From Chloroflexi bacterium 44-23 (GTDB lineage: Bacteria; Chloroflexota; Anaerolineae; Anaerolineales; Anaerolineaceae): DNA of 64,000 nt. Positions 9,878-17,336 of the stretch are shown piece after piece. Made by a program: the position numbers and the translations under genes. The stretch spans positions 248,001 to 312,000 of the forward strand of contig MKUW01000015.1 of assembly GCA_001899005.1 (NCBI GenBank), written 5' to 3'. Below the pieces are notes generated by a model. It saw only the letters and a program-made list of their open reading frames with translations. It was not told the DNA's origin and made no database searches. Numbering within the stretch: the stretch's first letter is position 1; every line of letters begins with the position of its first letter.

Positions 9878-11526
9878 TCGATCGATATGATAAATTGATA
9901 ATGAGGCTGGCCACCCTGATGTAATTCGACTTCAATATTCGGAAATTTCTCACGAACATGATCGATTACATGATTGACTTCTTCATTTGAAATGTTTGCA
10001 CCGTAAAAGAATGTGAACCGTTCCCTTTCTGAAAGATCTACTTTTTCCAACAGTGATAAACAAGCACCTTCAATCGTTTCAGAGGCACATACCAGTTGTG
10101 AATTTAGTAAGGCGATTGCCTGGCCTTCTTTCACATCGACTTCATTAATGGTGACCGACCTGGTTGCAACAGTAATTTCACCCGTATCTACTTCACTCAA
10201 TGCCGCCTGCATTTCCTCGTAAACTTCATCGAGTTCACTGTACGGGTCCAATCTCAGCATTGCCGCTAATCCTTGAGGGACAGTGTTGCTTGCCAAAACC
10301 TCCACCTGCTTTACGGATGCTTTTTTGGCAGATGTTGCTGCCAGAATGATATTTTTGTTATTCGGTAAGATAATTATTTTGTCTGTGGGTAAATCTTCAA
10401 AAGCATGTAAAATTTCTTCAGTACTGGGGTTCATGGTTTGTCCGCCTTCAACAACAGCTGCCGCACCTAAACTGGCAAATATTTTTGAAAGACCTTTACC
10501 CGGAGAAATTGCTACCACAGCAATTTGACCTGGTTCCACTTCGGTGAGTGATAGCGGTTGATCTGATTCTTTTCCTTTGTTTTCCATTTGGTCAAGAAGG
10601 TTTTCAACGTAAACTTTTGTGATCGTACCGCAGGTCATCGCATAATCGATGGGCATGTATCGATTTTCAGTGGGAACATGAATATGCATGCGGTAGATGC
10701 CATCCCCTTCACCCACTTGAATGGAAGTGCCCATTTTTTCCAAATCAGCATAGAATACGTCCAAATTAAATGATTTTGAAGGACGAAAATCTACAATCAC
10801 TTCAAAATCCTGTCCGGGTTCAATGTCTTCCAATTCATTTCCTTCCATTAGCTCGAGGGGTTTAACGATAATCGCGGATGAAGTATCTAAAGATTCGCCG
10901 CGTAGAAACTTTAAGAACCCTTCAAAAATAAAGAATAGTCCTTTTCCGCCAGAATCAACCACTCCTGCCTGTTTCAAAATAGGCAAAAGTTCAGGAGTAT
11001 GGATAACGGATTTGTCTGCAGCTTGAACGAGGATCTCGAGAATTTCAAGGATGTGGTCCTGATCTTTAATTTCCTCACTTGTGGTTGCAATATCCTTAAT
11101 GACCGTCAAAATAGTACCTTCAACCGGCCTGACCACACCTTTATAAGCAGTAATTTTGGCTTCGACCAATGCTCTCGTGAGAATTGATGCGTCCATTTCT
11201 TCAAGGCTATCTAAACCACGAGCAAAACCTCGCCAAATTTGTGAAAGAATCACGCCGGAGTTCCCTCTGGCACCCATTAGCGCACCTTGCGCAATCGCAT
11301 GAGCAATTTTTCCAATGTTATTTTCTTCTAAATTTTGAATTTCATTGTATGCTGCTTGCATTGTCAAAACCATGTTCGTTCCAGTATCCCCATCCGGAAC
11401 TGGAAAAACGTTAAGTGCATTGACTATTTGTTGGTTTGTCTTCAGCCAGGTTAGAGCAGCTGCAATCATTGCTTTGAACGTTTGACCATTAATGGCAAGA
11501 GTATCTTTGTACTCGGTATTAATCAT
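9874..11526 (-). CDS. fakA: Fatty acid kinase FakA (DAK2 domain protein)
   Basis: About 550 residues. The N-terminal DAK2/DhaL-type ATP-binding domain has FPVPDGDTGTNM at 41-52, whose Asp residues bind Mg-ATP, and GARGNSG further on; a middle domain and a C-terminal DegV-like EDD domain follow. It phosphorylates fatty acids held by FakB, allowing their use for phospholipid synthesis. I place the start at ATG 11526 because AGGAG lies five bases before it; the frame stays open to 11583, overlapping asp23. The C-terminus overlaps the fakB start by four bases. Also known as YloV in Bacillus, where it likewise follows the asp23-like gene. Confidence 0.9.
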   Translation of the reverse strand: MINTEYKDTLAINGQTFKAMIAAALTWLKTNQQIVNALNVFPVPDGDTGTNMVLTMQAAYNEIQNLEENNIGKIAHAIAQGALMGARGNSGVILSQIWRGFARGLDSLEEMDASILTRALVEAKITAYKGVVRPVEGTILTVIKDIATTSEEIKDQDHILEILEILVQAADKSVIHTPELLPILKQAGVVDSGGKGLFFIFEGFLKFLRGESLDTSSAIIVKPLELMEGNELEDIEPGQDFEVIVDFRPSKSFNLDVFYADLEKMGTSIQVGEGDGIYRMHIHVPTENRYMPIDYAMTCGTITKVYVENLLDQMENKGKESDQPLSLTEVEPGQIAVVAISPGKGLSKIFASLGAAAVVEGGQTMNPSTEEILHAFEDLPTDKIIILPNNKNIILAATSAKKASVKQVEVLASNTVPQGLAAMLRLDPYSELDEVYEEMQAALSEVDTGEITVATRSVTINEVDVKEGQAIALLNSQLVCASETIEGACLSLLEKVDLSERERFTFFYGANISNEEVNHVIDHVREKFPNIEVELHQGGQPHYQFIISIE

Positions 11527-11569
11527 AATTCTCCTAAAACACAGGCAATCAGCCGGTAAAATAGACTGC

Positions 11570-11926
11570 TTAGTCAGTATCACTTATTCTTAATGCCCGG
11601 ATATGGACATTAACTTTATCGACTGGTATACCAATGGTTTTTTCAACCCGGTATTGAACATTGCTGCTGACGGATTCTGCTACCATTTTAATGCGGGTAC
11701 CATATTCAACAATGATGTAAAGATCGATTTCAATTTTCTGGCCATCGAAACCTACCTCAACTCCTAAAGTTGGGTCCCTGACTATTACTTGCGCAATACC
11801 CTCTGCAAAATTCTTCGCAGCCAGTCCGACAACACCATATGATTCTATGGCTGATTGGTAGGCGATTGTTGCAATTGCTCGGTGTGAGACATATACATTT
11901 CCCATAGGATTTTGGTTTTCCTTCAT
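11570..11926 (-). CDS. Asp23/Gls24 family envelope stress-related protein
   Basis: A 118-residue DUF322 (Asp23/YloU) protein: MGNVYVSHRAIATIAYQSA near the start, then alternating strands with VDLYIIVEYG-like character and the closing KVNVHIRALR. Homologues are abundant small proteins tied to cell-envelope stress or to a scaffold at the membrane; the molecular role is not settled. An AAGGGG site lies about eight bases before ATG 11926. It appears to head the operon asp23-fakA-fakB-recG-coaD-coiled-coil gene and is divergent from rpmB, as rpmB/yloU are neighbours in Bacillus. Confidence 0.88.
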   Translation of the reverse strand: MKENQNPMGNVYVSHRAIATIAYQSAIESYGVVGLAAKNFAEGIAQVIVRDPTLGVEVGFDGQKIEIDLYIIVEYGTRIKMVAESVSSNVQYRVEKTIGIPVDKVNVHIRALRISDTD

Positions 11927-11955
11927 GATGTTTTCCCCTTTAATAAACCCAATTC

Positions 11956-11984
11956 TTGTGTAAAGTTATGGGGTATGGTAAAAT
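11956..11984 (+). promoter_or_regulatory. Predicted promoter for rpmB
   Basis: TTGTGT at 11956-11961 and TAAAAT at 11979-11984 are 17 bases apart, and TG one base before the -10 makes an extended -10. It lies in the region between asp23 (minus) and rpmB (plus), about 66 bases before the rpmB start. Confidence 0.6.
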
Positions 11985-12050
11985 TTGCGATTGCTGTGCA
12001 GTGCAACCTTCCGCTAATTCCAAGCACTCATGGTTGAAAGGATTTTTATT

Positions 12051-12236
12051 ATGGCTAAGTGTGAAAAATGTGGAAAAACAACAACTTTTGGACATAATCG
12101 CAGTCATTCGATGCGAGCGACCAATCGTAAATTTCGACCAAACTTGCAGCAGGTTTCTGTGTTTGAAAGTGGGCGTATGGTCCGCAAAGTTTTGTGCACG
12201 CGTTGCATACGCACAATTGTAAAAACGGCCAAATAA
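12051..12236 (+). CDS. rpmB: 50S ribosomal protein L28 (bL28), zinc-binding form
   Basis: A 61-residue ribosomal protein starting MAKCEKCGK, with the family core SMRATNRKFRPNLQ and VRKVLCTRCIR. Four cysteines in two CxxC pairs (C4/C7 and C49/C52 by count) make it the zinc-ribbon (C+) type. ATG 12051 is preceded by AAAGGA; the longer in-frame start at 12030 would add residues foreign to the family. It is a single-gene unit with its own promoter and terminator. Confidence 0.96.
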   Translation: MAKCEKCGKTTTFGHNRSHSMRATNRKFRPNLQQVSVFESGRMVRKVLCTRCIRTIVKTAK

Positions 12237-12261
12237 ATTCGGGCAGGAATCAAAGGAAAAC

Positions 12262-12289
12262 TCACGGCTGCGGCCGTGATTTTCGTTTA
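12262..12289 (+). terminator. Intrinsic terminator after rpmB, possibly bidirectional
   Basis: A 7-bp GC-rich stem (12262-12268 with 12273-12279, four-base loop) is followed by a T-rich run at 12280-12289. On the minus strand the same stem is followed by GTTTT, so it may also end rpe, whose stop is at 12292. Confidence 0.75.
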
Positions 12290-12291
12290 AG

Positions 12292-12942
12292 TCATGCATT
12301 TTGGCGTAACTCATCTACACCTGCTTTGATTCCTAGGGGATGTCCAAAGATAGCTGTTGCTGAAACGATTATATCTGCGCCAGCTTTTACTACAGATGCA
12401 ATTGTATCTCCATTTATTCCACCATCAACTTCTATCTTTATATTTAAATTTTGATCATCAATTTTCTTCCGAATAACTTTAATTTTCTCTATCATTTCAG
12501 GTATAAATTTCTGTCCTGAAAAGCCCGGGTTGACAGTCATCACTAAAATATGGTCAACGAAAGGAAAGAGAGAATCCAAAGAATGAACAGAAGTTCCGGG
12601 ATTCAATACGACACCAGCAGCGACATTCAGTTTGTGGATTTCCTGTAAAGTACGCACAATATTCGGGTTATTTTCCACATGGATCGTCAGGCGGTCAGCA
12701 CCGGCGTGTGCAAAAGTCTCGATGAGGTTTTCAGGATGGTTAATCATTAAATGAACATCAAGAGGCATGCCGGTTGCTTTTTTGCAGAAAGGCAAGATAA
12801 ATGGACCTACGGTAATATTTGGAACGAAGGCACCATCCATAACATCAATGTGAAGCCAATCGACGCCCGCATCGCGTACTTCCTGCAAGTCCTTCTTCAG
12901 GTTTAAGAAATTTGATGAAATAATTGAAGCTGAAAGAATCAT
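12292..12942 (-). CDS. rpe: Ribulose-phosphate 3-epimerase
   Basis: A 216-residue TIM-barrel enzyme interconverting ribulose-5-phosphate and xylulose-5-phosphate (pentose phosphate pathway). Motifs: SASIISSNFLNL at the N-terminus, WLHIDVMDGAFVPN with the metal His and Asp, HLMINHPE, MTVNPGFSGQKF, and EVDGGINGDT with the second catalytic Asp. ATG 12942 with AAAGGGAAAA upstream is preferred; the frame is open further upstream into the kinase gene, but those residues are not part of the fold. It lies 11 bases after the kinase stop and is probably co-transcribed with it. Confidence 0.95.
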   Translation of the reverse strand: MILSASIISSNFLNLKKDLQEVRDAGVDWLHIDVMDGAFVPNITVGPFILPFCKKATGMPLDVHLMINHPENLIETFAHAGADRLTIHVENNPNIVRTLQEIHKLNVAAGVVLNPGTSVHSLDSLFPFVDHILVMTVNPGFSGQKFIPEMIEKIKVIRKKIDDQNLNIKIEVDGGINGDTIASVVKAGADIIVSATAIFGHPLGIKAGVDELRQNA

Positions 12943-12953
12943 GATTTTCCCTT

Positions 12954-14015
12954 TTAGCGTGCGGAATTGAGTGAAAACCAAATAAATAGCCAAAATGGAA
13001 TGAGTCCACCGGCCAATAAAAAGGCTAAGAGAGCCAATGCTGTGGTACTCCAATCAAAACCCTCTTTATATTCAGCAATTGGAGTTCGATTTTCAGGTGC
13101 ATCCAAATAATCGATTGAATGGCTGTAGGATTGGCTCAAAGGAATTGTTTCGTGATTAGGTACAAAGGAACTGCTGATCTTGTTTTGATAATTTTGCAAT
13201 ACCCTGCTGAATTGCTCAGCTGAGCGATAGCGGCCGGAGGGTTCTTTTGTGATCACCTTAAGAATTATTTGTTCCAACTCCGGTGATAATTGCGGATTCA
13301 AAAGAGAAGGAGGAACAGGCACTGCTTCTTTGTGCATGCGAGTTAATTCGGTGGCATCTTTGGAGTAAAAAGGTAGTCTGCCAGTGACCATTTCATAATA
13401 AACAATGCCCAATGAATAAACATCCGAAGCTGGAGAAGGAGGCTCGCCACTGGATTGTTCGGGTGAAAGATATTGGGGTGATCCCCACACCACCGTACTT
13501 CTTTCATCTGGACGAATGGTAGCGAGAGCGCGTGAAATTCCAAAATCAGTCACTTTTAGATGGCCATCAGGTGTTACTAACATATTGTGAGGCTTGACAT
13601 CACAATGCACCAGGCCTGCGCGGTGCGCATAGCCCACCCCTGCTGCCGCTTGTATCATCAAATCATTGGCTTCATTAATTGGAATAACGGTTTTCTCACG
13701 GATTAGCGTCTTAAGATTCGTGCCGGGAACATATTCCATGATAATAAATAAATGTTCGCCATCCAAGCCAAAATCATGTACGGTTACTATGTTTGGGTGG
13801 GAAAGATTGGCTACCAGTTTGGCTTCCTGGTGAAATCTTTTTCTGAATTCTTCGTCCTTTGAGAAATCAGGCCGAAGAATTTTGACAGCTACAAACCTTT
13901 CTAAGTTAAGATCTTTGGCGCGATAAACAACAGCCATCCCACCCGAACCTAAAGTTTGTAAGAGTTGGTAACGATTTGCAAGAATTGGTATAGATGAAAT
14001 TGATGAATTTTCCAT
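12954..14015 (-). CDS. Membrane-anchored Ser/Thr protein kinase (PrkC/Stk-like)
   Basis: A 353-residue Hanks-type kinase. Gly-rich loop LGSGGM at 22-27, catalytic Lys45 (VAVKIL), catalytic loop HCDVKPHN at 137-144, DFG at 157-159, and an APE-like SPEQ. The Arg of HRD is Cys138, so it is a non-RD kinase. A Ser/Pro linker (about 275-325) leads to a hydrophobic C-terminal anchor at about 325-348; there are no extracellular PASTA repeats. I start it at ATG 14015; the extra upstream codons contain the candidate -10. Its position beside rpe, rpmB, asp23 and fakA matches prkC in Firmicutes, but no PP2C gene is adjacent. Confidence 0.92.
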   Translation of the reverse strand: MENSSISSIPILANRYQLLQTLGSGGMAVVYRAKDLNLERFVAVKILRPDFSKDEEFRKRFHQEAKLVANLSHPNIVTVHDFGLDGEHLFIIMEYVPGTNLKTLIREKTVIPINEANDLMIQAAAGVGYAHRAGLVHCDVKPHNMLVTPDGHLKVTDFGISRALATIRPDERSTVVWGSPQYLSPEQSSGEPPSPASDVYSLGIVYYEMVTGRLPFYSKDATELTRMHKEAVPVPPSLLNPQLSPELEQIILKVITKEPSGRYRSAEQFSRVLQNYQNKISSSFVPNHETIPLSQSYSHSIDYLDAPENRTPIAEYKEGFDWSTTALALLAFLLAGGLIPFWLFIWFSLNSAR

Positions 14016-14418
14016 AATAAATGTGTAAAAATTATAACATAGAGAGCCACTCAAATTTAAGTCACCGTATTGGTTTAATGGCTTGAATCCATTAATATGT
14101 TTAGTGCCTCAATTGTTAACGATCGGTGGATCAGGACAATGTGAATTAATCGTTATGTAATATTTGAAGTTGATTGCCTCATGGCTTTTCAATTTCTATC
14201 TTAAATTAGGTCTATAAAAAGAGGAATTCGACGATATAATGCCTTGTGTCAGATTAATAGATCGTTATTTGAAAAAAACATGAAAATCTCAATCAAATTC
14301 TGAAACTAATTGTTTCTAATGCACTTATGATGCCGATCCTTGATAGTCTTAAAAATATAGTGCCACTATGAACAACGATTACTTATCAGCAATTGTTACC
14401 ATGGGGTAAAATTAGTTT
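14016..14418. other. 403-base divergent intergenic region between two kinase-associated units
   Basis: No coding sequence with family likeness was seen. Facing the minus-strand kinase there is a TATAAT about 15 bases before its ATG. Facing the SH3-like gene, TAAAAT at 14407-14412 ends six bases before the ATG, which would give a leaderless message. The 7-mer TAACGAT or its complement occurs exactly at 14117-14123, 14149-14155 and 14261-14267, and with one mismatch near 14373-14379. No hairpin followed by a T-run was found. Confidence 0.5.
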
Positions 14419-14889
14419 ATGAACCGGCGATGGATTTTAATCTTGTTGTTTCTTTTTGTGGCATTATCCATTCTGATGATGACTTACATAGCTTTGTACT
14501 TATTTGCAAAAGAAACGAAGCCACCTTCAACCGCAGCAATAATCACCGAAATTGAAGCACCGACTGCTACTGAGATTATTCGTGCCACATTTGAACCTAC
14601 CAGCACTCCTTCACCGACTTTGTCTCCGCAAGATTTGTTAAAAATTCATGTTGGTGGATATGCTCAAATTAGCGGGACCGCCGGAGACGGATTAAGTATT
14701 CGTTCTGGACCGGCCACAACTTTTGCTATTAATTTTGTGGGTTTGGATTCAGAATTATTTAAAGTTATTGATGGTCCGGTCGAAGCAGATGGTTATACCT
14801 GGTGGAAAGTGGAAGCGCCGTATGATGCATCCCGGAATGGTTGGTGTGTACAAAACTATTTAAATTTGATTACATCACCTCAGGAGTGA
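14419..14889 (+). CDS. Membrane-anchored SH3-like domain protein
   Basis: A 156-residue protein with one N-terminal transmembrane anchor (about 5-30) after a MNRR positive start, an extracytoplasmic Thr/Pro/Glu-rich linker (about 35-75), and a bacterial SH3-like domain (about 80-150) shown by GDGLSIRSGPATTF and YTWWKVEAP. Such domains bind cell-wall glycans or peptides. No catalytic domain is present. A Shine-Dalgarno site is not evident. The DUF971 gene starts two bases after its stop. Confidence 0.8.
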   Translation: MNRRWILILLFLFVALSILMMTYIALYLFAKETKPPSTAAIITEIEAPTATEIIRATFEPTSTPSPTLSPQDLLKIHVGGYAQISGTAGDGLSIRSGPATTFAINFVGLDSELFKVIDGPVEADGYTWWKVEAPYDASRNGWCVQNYLNLITSPQE

Positions 14890-14891
14890 TT

Positions 14892-15245
14892 ATGAAACCG
14901 ATTAATATAAAAGTTAAAAAAGGTGACAAGCTTGTCACCATTAATTGGGAAGACGGACACGAGAGCAATTATCCATTCCAACTTTTAAGAGCTGGTTGCC
15001 CCTGCGCCACATGTCGAGGAGGACATGAAAATATGAGTGCAGAACCGGATCCAAAGATATTTGAGATTCAACTGCCTGATTCGAATTCAACAAAATTGGC
15101 GAATCTCGAATTGGTTGGCAGCTATGCGATTACGATTGCCTGGGAGGATGGGCATACTTTTGGTATATTTACATGGCAATATTTACGCGCGATGTGCCCA
15201 TGCAGTGAATGTAGAAGCGGGACTGGATATTATAAAATTAAATAA
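14892..15245 (+). CDS. DUF971 (GBBH-like N-terminal domain) protein
   Basis: A 117-residue DUF971 protein. The family core is visible: a WEDGHESNYPFQLLRAGCPCATC segment (about 18-40) and a second WEDGHTFGIFTWQYLRAMCPC. It has two paired Cys motifs, CPCATC and CPCSEC, able to bind zinc or an Fe-S cluster. The same domain is found in gamma-butyrobetaine hydroxylase and at the end of HCF101/Mrp-type Fe-S carriers; a role for the free-standing form is not established. ATG 14892 has CAGGAG nine bases before it; an in-frame start at 14841 lies inside the previous gene and is unlikely. Confidence 0.85.
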   Translation: MKPINIKVKKGDKLVTINWEDGHESNYPFQLLRAGCPCATCRGGHENMSAEPDPKIFEIQLPDSNSTKLANLELVGSYAITIAWEDGHTFGIFTWQYLRAMCPCSECRSGTGYYKIK

Positions 15246-15347
15246 TAGCTGAATTTAATTTTCTAACATAAAAGGAAATTAAGGACAATTAACGCCTATT
15301 CAATTAGCATAATTTAAATTTTCACATAGAATTTATGCCAACTTTAG

Positions 15348-15376
15348 TTGCTTTTCACTCCATTGAAGTTTATAAT
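15348..15376 (+). promoter_or_regulatory. Predicted promoter of the kinase-phosphatase-FHA operon
   Basis: TTGCTT at 15348-15353 and a perfect TATAAT at 15371-15376, spacer 17 bases. The leader to the proposed start at 15438 would be about 55 bases and contains AGGAGG at 15427-15432. Confidence 0.65.
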
Positions 15377-15437
15377 CAGCTAATATTCTTACCAAAAGGC
15401 ATTCAATTTCTTTAATCAACCAAAGCAGGAGGGCTAG

Positions 15438-17315
15438 CTGGAAACTCAGCGGATTACTTCTAGTTTCGACAGTGTCGGATCTAGTGCAGTAAAACAGTTA
15501 CAACCAGGAATAACCCTAGTAAACCGGTACCAGATCCAAGATGTGGTCGGGGTTGGCGGAATGGGATCAGTATATCGTGCCCGCGATTTACATTTTCCAA
15601 ATGTGATGAAGTTGGTAGCAGTCAAGGAAATGATAAATAACGCTCCTGATCCGTTGGTACGTCAGACAATTGTTCAAAATTTCGAACGTGAAGCGAATAT
15701 TCTGGTCACACTTAATCACACGGCAATTCCCCAAATTTATGATTTTTTCTCACGAGATGACCGCTCATACCTTGTACTTGAATTTATACAAGGGAAAGAT
15801 TTGGAAGCCGTTCTAACCGAAGCCAATGCTCCTTTACAAGAAGAGCGGGTTATCGCCTGGGCAATTGAACTATGCGATGTGCTTGAGTTTTTACATTCTC
15901 ACAAACCGGAGCCGATCATTTTTAGGGATATGAAACCCAGCAACGTCATGATTAATCCACAAGGAAGGTCAATCCTGGTCGATTTTGGTATTGCAAAAAA
16001 TTTCCGAACCGGACAAAAAGGCACCATGATCGGAACTGAAGGCTATTCACCGCCGGAACAGTATCGAGGCGATGCTACCCCTGTCGCTGATATTTACGCG
16101 TTAGGAGCAACACTACACCATGTGTTGACCAACCGCGATCCGCGTTTGGAAGCCCCTTTTTCGTTTTCGGAACGGCCGATCCGCTCGATTAATCCACGAA
16201 TTTCTTTGGAACTTGAAACAGTCATCAATACTTCGTTGCAATATGACCCTGCTGATCGTTTCCAAAATGCGGGAGATATGAAAGACGCTCTTCTTTCAGT
16301 AGCAAAAAAAACCGGTGCTTTGACTAGAATTTCAGTCTCACCGCTGATTAAGGAGCAAGCTGTTAAACCTATCTGGACTTTTAAATGTGAGGATGAAATT
16401 AGAGGTTCAGTTTGTTACGACAATGGAAAAATTTATTGTGGCTGTTATGACAATAACCTTTACTCGCTGGATGCTTCTTCAGGTGAATTTCTTTGGAAAT
16501 TTCCTACTCAAGGCGGTTTAGTTGGGAAACCAGTTGTTGATGAAGGCCTGGTTTTCATTGGCAGCGAAGATAAAAACTTATATGCTGTCTCAATTCGTAC
16601 AGGTAAACAGTCCTGGTCATTCCAAGCCGATGCTCCCATTCGCAGTTCACCGAAAATCGCAGAACAACATGTCTTTTTTGGCTCTGACGATGGATATCTG
16701 TATGCAGTTAACTTGTTGTCTAACCGTTTAGCATGGCGAGTTGATGGGGGGTCACCTATCCGAACCTCACCCTTTATCAGTAAAGATTTTGCTTTTGCAG
16801 GCTCGGAACTCGGAGATTTCTTTAGTGTTGACTTTCGTGGGCAAGTTAAGTGGAGGTTTAAAGCAAAGCGCGCGATTACTTCATCCCCATTGGTTGAGGA
16901 CGGTATCGTATTCTTTGCTTCTCTGGATTCTCAATTTTATGCACTTGATGCAAAATCTGGTTGGATTGTCTGGCGTTTTCGGATGGGCAAAGGATCAATT
17001 TCTTCTCCGGCAAAATCGGATTTTAATATTGTTTTTGGAAGTGCTGATAATCATATCTATTGCTTGGAGGCTAATAGCTCAAAAGAGATCTGGAAGTTTA
17101 GAGCCGATCATCAAGTCAGCGGGTCACCGGCAATATATAACAATGCGGTCTATTGTGGAACAGCCGATGGCACTATGTACTGCATTGAGCTCAAAAATGG
17201 GCAGATGCGCTGGAAATTTAGTACGGATGGACCGATTACGGGTGCACCAGTCATCGTAAATAACATCATTTATTTTGGTTCGGGTGATCACTTAATTTAT
17301 GCTTTGTATGCATAA
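15438..17315 (+). CDS. Soluble Ser/Thr protein kinase with C-terminal PQQ-like beta-propeller
   Basis: About 625 residues. The kinase domain (about 30-290) has the loop GVGGMGSVY (38-46), Lys63 (LVAVKEM), the catalytic loop FRDMKPSN (from 162) and DFG (182-184). From about 313 to the end there are eight repeats with Trp-[KRS]-[FV] and GSP/SSP spacing, an eight-bladed PQQ/pyrrolo-quinoline-type propeller, probably a protein-interaction or sensing module. No signal peptide or membrane segment was seen. Start: the kinase strand RYQIQDVVG lies upstream of the first conventional start (GTG 15543); the frame opens at 15438 after a TAG stop, and the only start-like codon is a CTG placed five bases after a perfect AGGAGG. 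First gene of the operon running to the response regulator. Confidence 0.85.
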   Translation: METQRITSSFDSVGSSAVKQLQPGITLVNRYQIQDVVGVGGMGSVYRARDLHFPNVMKLVAVKEMINNAPDPLVRQTIVQNFEREANILVTLNHTAIPQIYDFFSRDDRSYLVLEFIQGKDLEAVLTEANAPLQEERVIAWAIELCDVLEFLHSHKPEPIIFRDMKPSNVMINPQGRSILVDFGIAKNFRTGQKGTMIGTEGYSPPEQYRGDATPVADIYALGATLHHVLTNRDPRLEAPFSFSERPIRSINPRISLELETVINTSLQYDPADRFQNAGDMKDALLSVAKKTGALTRISVSPLIKEQAVKPIWTFKCEDEIRGSVCYDNGKIYCGCYDNNLYSLDASSGEFLWKFPTQGGLVGKPVVDEGLVFIGSEDKNLYAVSIRTGKQSWSFQADAPIRSSPKIAEQHVFFGSDDGYLYAVNLLSNRLAWRVDGGSPIRTSPFISKDFAFAGSELGDFFSVDFRGQVKWRFKAKRAITSSPLVEDGIVFFASLDSQFYALDAKSGWIVWRFRMGKGSISSPAKSDFNIVFGSADNHIYCLEANSSKEIWKFRADHQVSGSPAIYNNAVYCGTADGTMYCIELKNGQMRWKFSTDGPITGAPVIVNNIIYFGSGDHLIYALYA

Positions 17316-17336
17316 GAAAGTTGCTTGGAAAAATTA

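Noticed and set aside
11940..12314. 124-codon open frame on the minus strand across rpmB
   Set aside because: It is fully antisense to a certain ribosomal protein gene, has no ribosome-binding site and no family likeness.
16741..17259. 172-codon plus-strand frame inside the propeller kinase gene
   Set aside because: Out of frame with the propeller, whose repeats are clear in the main frame; its translation is rich in Leu/Ser/Arg without pattern.
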